Assembly (NCBI GenBank): GCA_963789565.1
Contig: CAWBKX010000002.1
Location: 2,604,001 to 2,668,000, forward strand
From: CALAGB01 sp963789565
GTDB lineage: Bacteria; Chloroflexota; Chloroflexia; Thermomicrobiales; Thermomicrobiaceae
Reading direction: 5' to 3'
DNA: 64,000 nucleotides
This document shows, piece after piece, positions 60,884 through 64,000 of this stretch; position 1 is the first letter of the stretch; every line of letters begins with the position of its first letter. The notes beneath the pieces are model-generated. The model did no database searches, was not told where the DNA came from, and saw nothing but the letters and a program-made list of their open reading frames with translations. A program made the position numbers and the translations under genes.

Positions 60884-62395
60884 TTACCACCCCAACAATC
60901 GCCTATAAAGCTCCTGCTGGCGGGCTTGACCTTTGAGGTAGATGGCGTGACGCTCGTTGTCTGGCGTGAATCGGGTCGCGCCGTCGAGCATGGCGCCCGA
61001 GGTCGCATCGAGGTCGGCGATGGCCCCCAGCCGTTCGAGGGCGACGAGCGCCGCGCCGCGTAAGGAGGCCTCCGGCTCCGGCGACTCGATCAGTTCATTC
61101 CCGATGACGTCGCACACGATTTGCGGCCAGTTGCGATCATTCACCAGTGCGTTACCGCTTCCGATGACCACGTGATTCTCCGCGACGAAATCGTTCATTC
61201 GATCAGCAATCAGCCCGAACCGATAGGCGATGGCTTCCAACCCAGCTCGTAAGATCTGGACCGAAGTGGTGTGAAGCGTGAGTCCGCTGATCACGCCGTG
61301 TGCGTCTGGCGACCAGCCGACGCTCCGCTCTCCCGCCAGAAATGGAAGCCAGGTCAGCCCGTGGCTGTCCGGCGGAATGGCCGCGATCGCTTCGGTAAGC
61401 TGGCTTTCGTCAGGCAAGGTGAGTCGCTGGCTGATCCACTTCCATAGATTGCCGCCTTCACTCAACGCGCCACCCAATAAGACCCGTCGGTCGTCCAGGC
61501 GGTACAGCCAGAGCCCATCAGGCGGATTGACCGGATCTCCTTCCCAAAGCATGCGCATGGCGCCGCTCGTGCCGACCGAGAGGGCAATCCGCACGCGTCC
61601 GATCGCACCGGAACCCACGTTGGCACACGCGCCGTCACCCAGCGCCGGGAACCATTTGGCGTGTTCGAGTGCCGGCCAGCGCTTCACGTAGGCGGGGCGC
61701 AGTGCCTCGGCCGGCTCGTCGCTCACGCGAGAAAGCAGTCCCGGCTCAATCCCGAGAACCTGCAACGTCGGTCCATCCCACTCAAGTCGTGTTTGGTCGA
61801 ACATGCCCGTCGCTGAGGCCATCGAGACCGAGACATTGTCGGCGCCGCACCAGGTGTGCAGCAGGTATTCGCCGAACGAGAGCCAGCGGCGGGCCCTGCT
61901 GAACTGCCCCGGATCTTCGTTGCGCAGCCAGAGGAGCTTGAGCGCCGGATAGCTGGAGTGAATTGGAGTGCCCGTGCGGCGTCGATAGTCGCCTGGGTCG
62001 AGCGCGGATTCGAAGGCGTGACATTGACTGGACGCACGCACGTCCGACCACATCAGCACGCGGGTGCAGGGTTTATCCTCCGCGTCGATCCCCATCACGC
62101 TGTGCCAGAACGTCGAGATGCCGACCGCCACGATCTCGGCTTGACTGCCGGAGATGGTCGCGAGGACCTGATCGACCAACGCTTCGACCACGGATATCAG
62201 TTCGACCGGGTCGAGCGAGCCGTGCTCCGACGAAATGGTGTCCTGCTGGTAGCCGGAATGGATCAGCGAACCAGGCACACGCTTGCCGGTGCCGTCTACC
62301 AGCGCGGCACGCGCGGAAGAGCTTCCGATATCGAGCGCAAGAATGAGTGGTCGTTCAAGCCCATCGAGTTGGATCGGGATGGTGGAGTCCGTCAT
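60884..62395 (-). CDS. FGGY-family carbohydrate kinase
   Basis: 503 residues with the ribokinase-independent hexokinase/actin fold. The phosphate-1 motif is LALDIGSSSARAALVDG, the carbohydrate loop region has GISTFWHSVMGIDAEDKPCTRVLMWSD, the second domain starts RIALSVGTSGAMRM, and the adenosine region is HVVIGSGNALVNDRNWPQIVCDVIG. Closest in feel to gluconokinase / xylulokinase; the sugar cannot be told. No transporter or other sugar gene is adjacent. No clear ribosome-binding site precedes the ATG. Confidence 0.87.
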   Translation of the reverse strand: MTDSTIPIQLDGLERPLILALDIGSSSARAALVDGTGKRVPGSLIHSGYQQDTISSEHGSLDPVELISVVEALVDQVLATISGSQAEIVAVGISTFWHSVMGIDAEDKPCTRVLMWSDVRASSQCHAFESALDPGDYRRRTGTPIHSSYPALKLLWLRNEDPGQFSRARRWLSFGEYLLHTWCGADNVSVSMASATGMFDQTRLEWDGPTLQVLGIEPGLLSRVSDEPAEALRPAYVKRWPALEHAKWFPALGDGACANVGSGAIGRVRIALSVGTSGAMRMLWEGDPVNPPDGLWLYRLDDRRVLLGGALSEGGNLWKWISQRLTLPDESQLTEAIAAIPPDSHGLTWLPFLAGERSVGWSPDAHGVISGLTLHTTSVQILRAGLEAIAYRFGLIADRMNDFVAENHVVIGSGNALVNDRNWPQIVCDVIGNELIESPEPEASLRGAALVALERLGAIADLDATSGAMLDGATRFTPDNERHAIYLKGQARQQELYRRLLGW

Positions 62396-62542
62396 CGGCG
62401 GACGGAATGTTTACTGACGGCGCACTTTGGCTCCATTCTCTGCGCCACGAGAATACGCAACCGGCGCGCTGAACGGAAGGGGACAGCTTCGGATAAAGGT
62501 CGAAATCAGGACATGCGACCCTTCGCCCAGTTGTCGTGGTGG

Positions 62543-62827
62543 TTAGCCTTCCTGATGCTGCGAACGCGTGGAAGCTTCCGCAGTGCTGATCACCGGCACG
62601 ATCTCGAATTCGATCAGGTAATCCCAGCGCGCCCAGTTTGCGGCCCACTCTTCAAAGAGGCTGGGGTCATCCGTCTCCATCAGCTGAAAACAGCGATCGA
62701 GCGTCCGTTCGTCGATCCAGCTGTCGACGAAGTTCAGCCCTTCAGGCAGCATGCGTCCATGCTGGGCGACCACCTCATACACCGGCTTGGGGCCTTTGAG
62801 AAAACGCTCGACCACCATGTACCGCAT
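62543..62827 (-). CDS. DUF3303-type small protein
   Basis: 94 residues from ATG at 62827 (AAAGGTGG six bases upstream). MRYMVVERFLKGPKPVYEVVAQHGRMLPEGLNFVDSWID, LDRCFQLMETDDPSLFEEWAANWARW and FEIVPVIST match the compact ferredoxin-like fold of DUF3303 proteins. Function is unknown for the family. The longer open frame to 63025 crosses the end of the neighbouring gene and was rejected. Confidence 0.8.
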   Translation of the reverse strand: MRYMVVERFLKGPKPVYEVVAQHGRMLPEGLNFVDSWIDERTLDRCFQLMETDDPSLFEEWAANWARWDYLIEFEIVPVISTAEASTRSQHQEG

Positions 62828-62915
62828 CGATTGCCACCTTTCGCAAAAGACTCGAGGCGCGGCCGGGATACCCCGTTCCACGCCTCGAATATACGCGATG
62901 TTGCGGATTGGTGAG

Positions 62916-63524
62916 CTAGCGGGCCGCTCCAGCGGTCGCTGATGCCGCGATCTCCTTGAGGTCGTCAACGCATCTGCGGTTCCAATCCAGCATATTGTTC
63001 CAGCGGAAGCTTGAGCTGTTCTCACGGATCTTGTTGCGCGTCTCGTCCGGCATGTTCTCGTAGGTGCGGTTGACCCCGTCGAGGTCGCTGTTCTCGAGAG
63101 CGAATCGACGAGATTCCTTGGCCATGTCCTGCGTGACTGAGTCCGGCCGCTCGGTGAAGAATCCCAGTTCGTTCCAATCGGAATCGTAGAGAACGAAGAC
63201 CGGAATCGAGCGATACTTTCCCTCTTTGAGGTACTGGTCGATCAGGTCGAGATTCTCATCACGCAAGAAGATGCGGAATGGGAGGTCGAAAGCCTCGGCC
63301 AGCTTGATGCCGACCGGCAGGAACTGAATAACGTCGGTGCACCAGTCTTCGCCGATCGCGGCGATCGAGACCGGATGCTCGGCGAAGAAGGCGCGGTCCT
63401 CATCGGTGAAGACGGCGGTCGTCTTCTCCAGGTTGTCCTGGAATCGTTCCTGGTTCTTGGTCATCTTGTCGATGAATTCCTGAGCCGTCAGGCCCTGGGC
63501 AAACCTCTCGCGAGAAATTGGCAT
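62916..63524 (-). CDS. Thioredoxin-like protein with degenerate CxxC
   Basis: 202 residues. A helical N-terminus (TAQEFIDKMTKNQERFQDNLEKT) precedes a thioredoxin-like domain in which the active-site loop reads EDWCTDVIQ (W61-C62-T-D-V65): only the first cysteine remains. RIFLRDENLDLIDQYLKEGKYRSIPVFVLYDSDWNELG follows, with the cis-Pro in SIPVFV. This single-Cys arrangement is typical of a thioredoxin subgroup of unknown function and suggests monothiol or non-redox roles. The ATG at 63524 was chosen; the extension to 63626 is not supported. Confidence 0.8.
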   Translation of the reverse strand: MPISRERFAQGLTAQEFIDKMTKNQERFQDNLEKTTAVFTDEDRAFFAEHPVSIAAIGEDWCTDVIQFLPVGIKLAEAFDLPFRIFLRDENLDLIDQYLKEGKYRSIPVFVLYDSDWNELGFFTERPDSVTQDMAKESRRFALENSDLDGVNRTYENMPDETRNKIRENSSSFRWNNMLDWNRRCVDDLKEIAASATAGAAR

Positions 63525-63750
63525 AGAGCAAATCCCACTTCCGTTGACTGACAAATTCCGCACGACCCACGTAGTCCGGAAACGGTCCCATGCGTTTCCT
63601 TTGGGCCGATTTCTCAAACGAATCATCGCGAGTCATTATTCCGCAATCTGCTTACCGGCAGGTCTTGCCATGCGCGATTCGGCCCCGTAGGGTATGAGGC
63701 GGGTCCGACGATGGCGGACAACGACGATCGGTATTCAGGAGGAGTCCCGC

Positions 63751-64000
63751 ATGGTCGACGCGGAAGCCGCGGCGCGAGAGCACATTTCCAGGCTCATCGC
63801 AGATCTCGGCCGGTCGGAGGCATATCCGTACCCGGTCGATTCGATCGCGTTGGAGGAGACGCACGCGTCGCTTGCCTTCCTCGCGGGCGATTTTGTCTAC
63901 AAGGTCAAGAAGCCGGTCGATTTCGGCTTTCTGGACTTCTCGACGCTCGAACGGCGCAAGTTCTTCTGCGAAGAGGAGCTCCGCCTCAATCGTCGGCTGT
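63751..64000 (+). CDS. Aminoglycoside-phosphotransferase-like / ATP-binding fusion protein, N-terminal part
   Basis: ATG at 63751 with AGGAGGAG eight bases upstream; the frame runs off the window end after about 83 residues. The sequence includes SIALEETHASLAFLAGDFVYKVKKPVDFGFLDFSTLERRKFFCEEELRLNRR in two blocks, which is the conserved start of bifunctional proteins joining an APH-like kinase lobe to a P-loop kinase. VYKVKK supplies the kinase lysine. The rest is outside the window, so the second domain is inferred. Confidence 0.75.
   Translation, partial: MVDAEAAAREHISRLIADLGRSEAYPYPVDSIALEETHASLAFLAGDFVYKVKKPVDFGFLDFSTLERRKFFCEEELRLNRRL

Overview
The window is a GC-rich bacterial chromosome segment, densely packed on both strands. 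No rRNA, tRNA, CRISPR array, integrase or transposase was seen. SARP and large LuxR/ATPase regulators, an extracellular contractile injection system (eCIS) with DUF4157 proteins, many GTG starts, and a WTYCCINC-type thioredoxin-NHL protein fit a Chloroflexota (Thermomicrobia-like) or less likely actinobacterial host. This is an inference from gene content, not a placement.

Left part (1-21.4 kb): mostly housekeeping and metabolism. It opens with the end of a hicBA toxin-antitoxin pair and a seven-iron ferredoxin. Next comes a two-gene metal unit: a cytosolic PRC/MgtE_N/CBS protein followed by an NRAMP-like transporter whose ion-site motifs are non-canonical. A class III aminotransferase follows, then a thioredoxin-NHL protein with an in-frame UGA exactly at the first cysteine of its CxxC motif, a likely selenoprotein. 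After that lie MurJ, a 44-residue membrane protein, a PAS-GGDEF cyclase, oxidoreductases, an MFS pump with a translationally coupled small gene, a hydrolase, a cell-wall amidase lipoprotein, larC (apparently starting at ATC), rlmN, an FMN oxygenase and an RraA-like protein.

Central part (21.6-48.8 kb): a large plus-strand membrane protein with a C39-like peptidase domain converges on a long minus-strand eCIS locus. In transcription order from high to low coordinates the locus holds a Pvc16/DUF4255 cap protein, a Pvc15-like AAA+ ATPase and two DUF4157 cargo candidates (one with a Het-C domain). The structural genes follow: sheath, tube, a small CPxC protein, a 57-aa protein, a second tube, a long disordered DUF4157 protein, LysM protein, VgrG-like hub, PAAR spike tip, gp25 and baseplate J. 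The block ends with a tail protein I fused to an FHA domain and a transmembrane Ser/Thr kinase with its own FHA domain, overlapping by ATGA. No canonical tape measure or tail fibre was found. A phospho-signalling module built into an eCIS operon is the most interesting system here.

Right part (48.9-64 kb): a SARP activator, a membrane protein with 23-residue tandem repeats and two tandem paralogous LuxR-family ATPases lie directly upstream of the eCIS and may control it. Then come an amidase, a possible nuclease-fold protein, a Mn/Fe superoxide dismutase with a strong terminator, a FGGY sugar kinase, a DUF3303 protein, a thioredoxin-like protein and the start of an APH/ATP-binding fusion gene. 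Short palindromic intergenic repeats recur at 7.1, 25.0, 37.7 and 60.8 kb.
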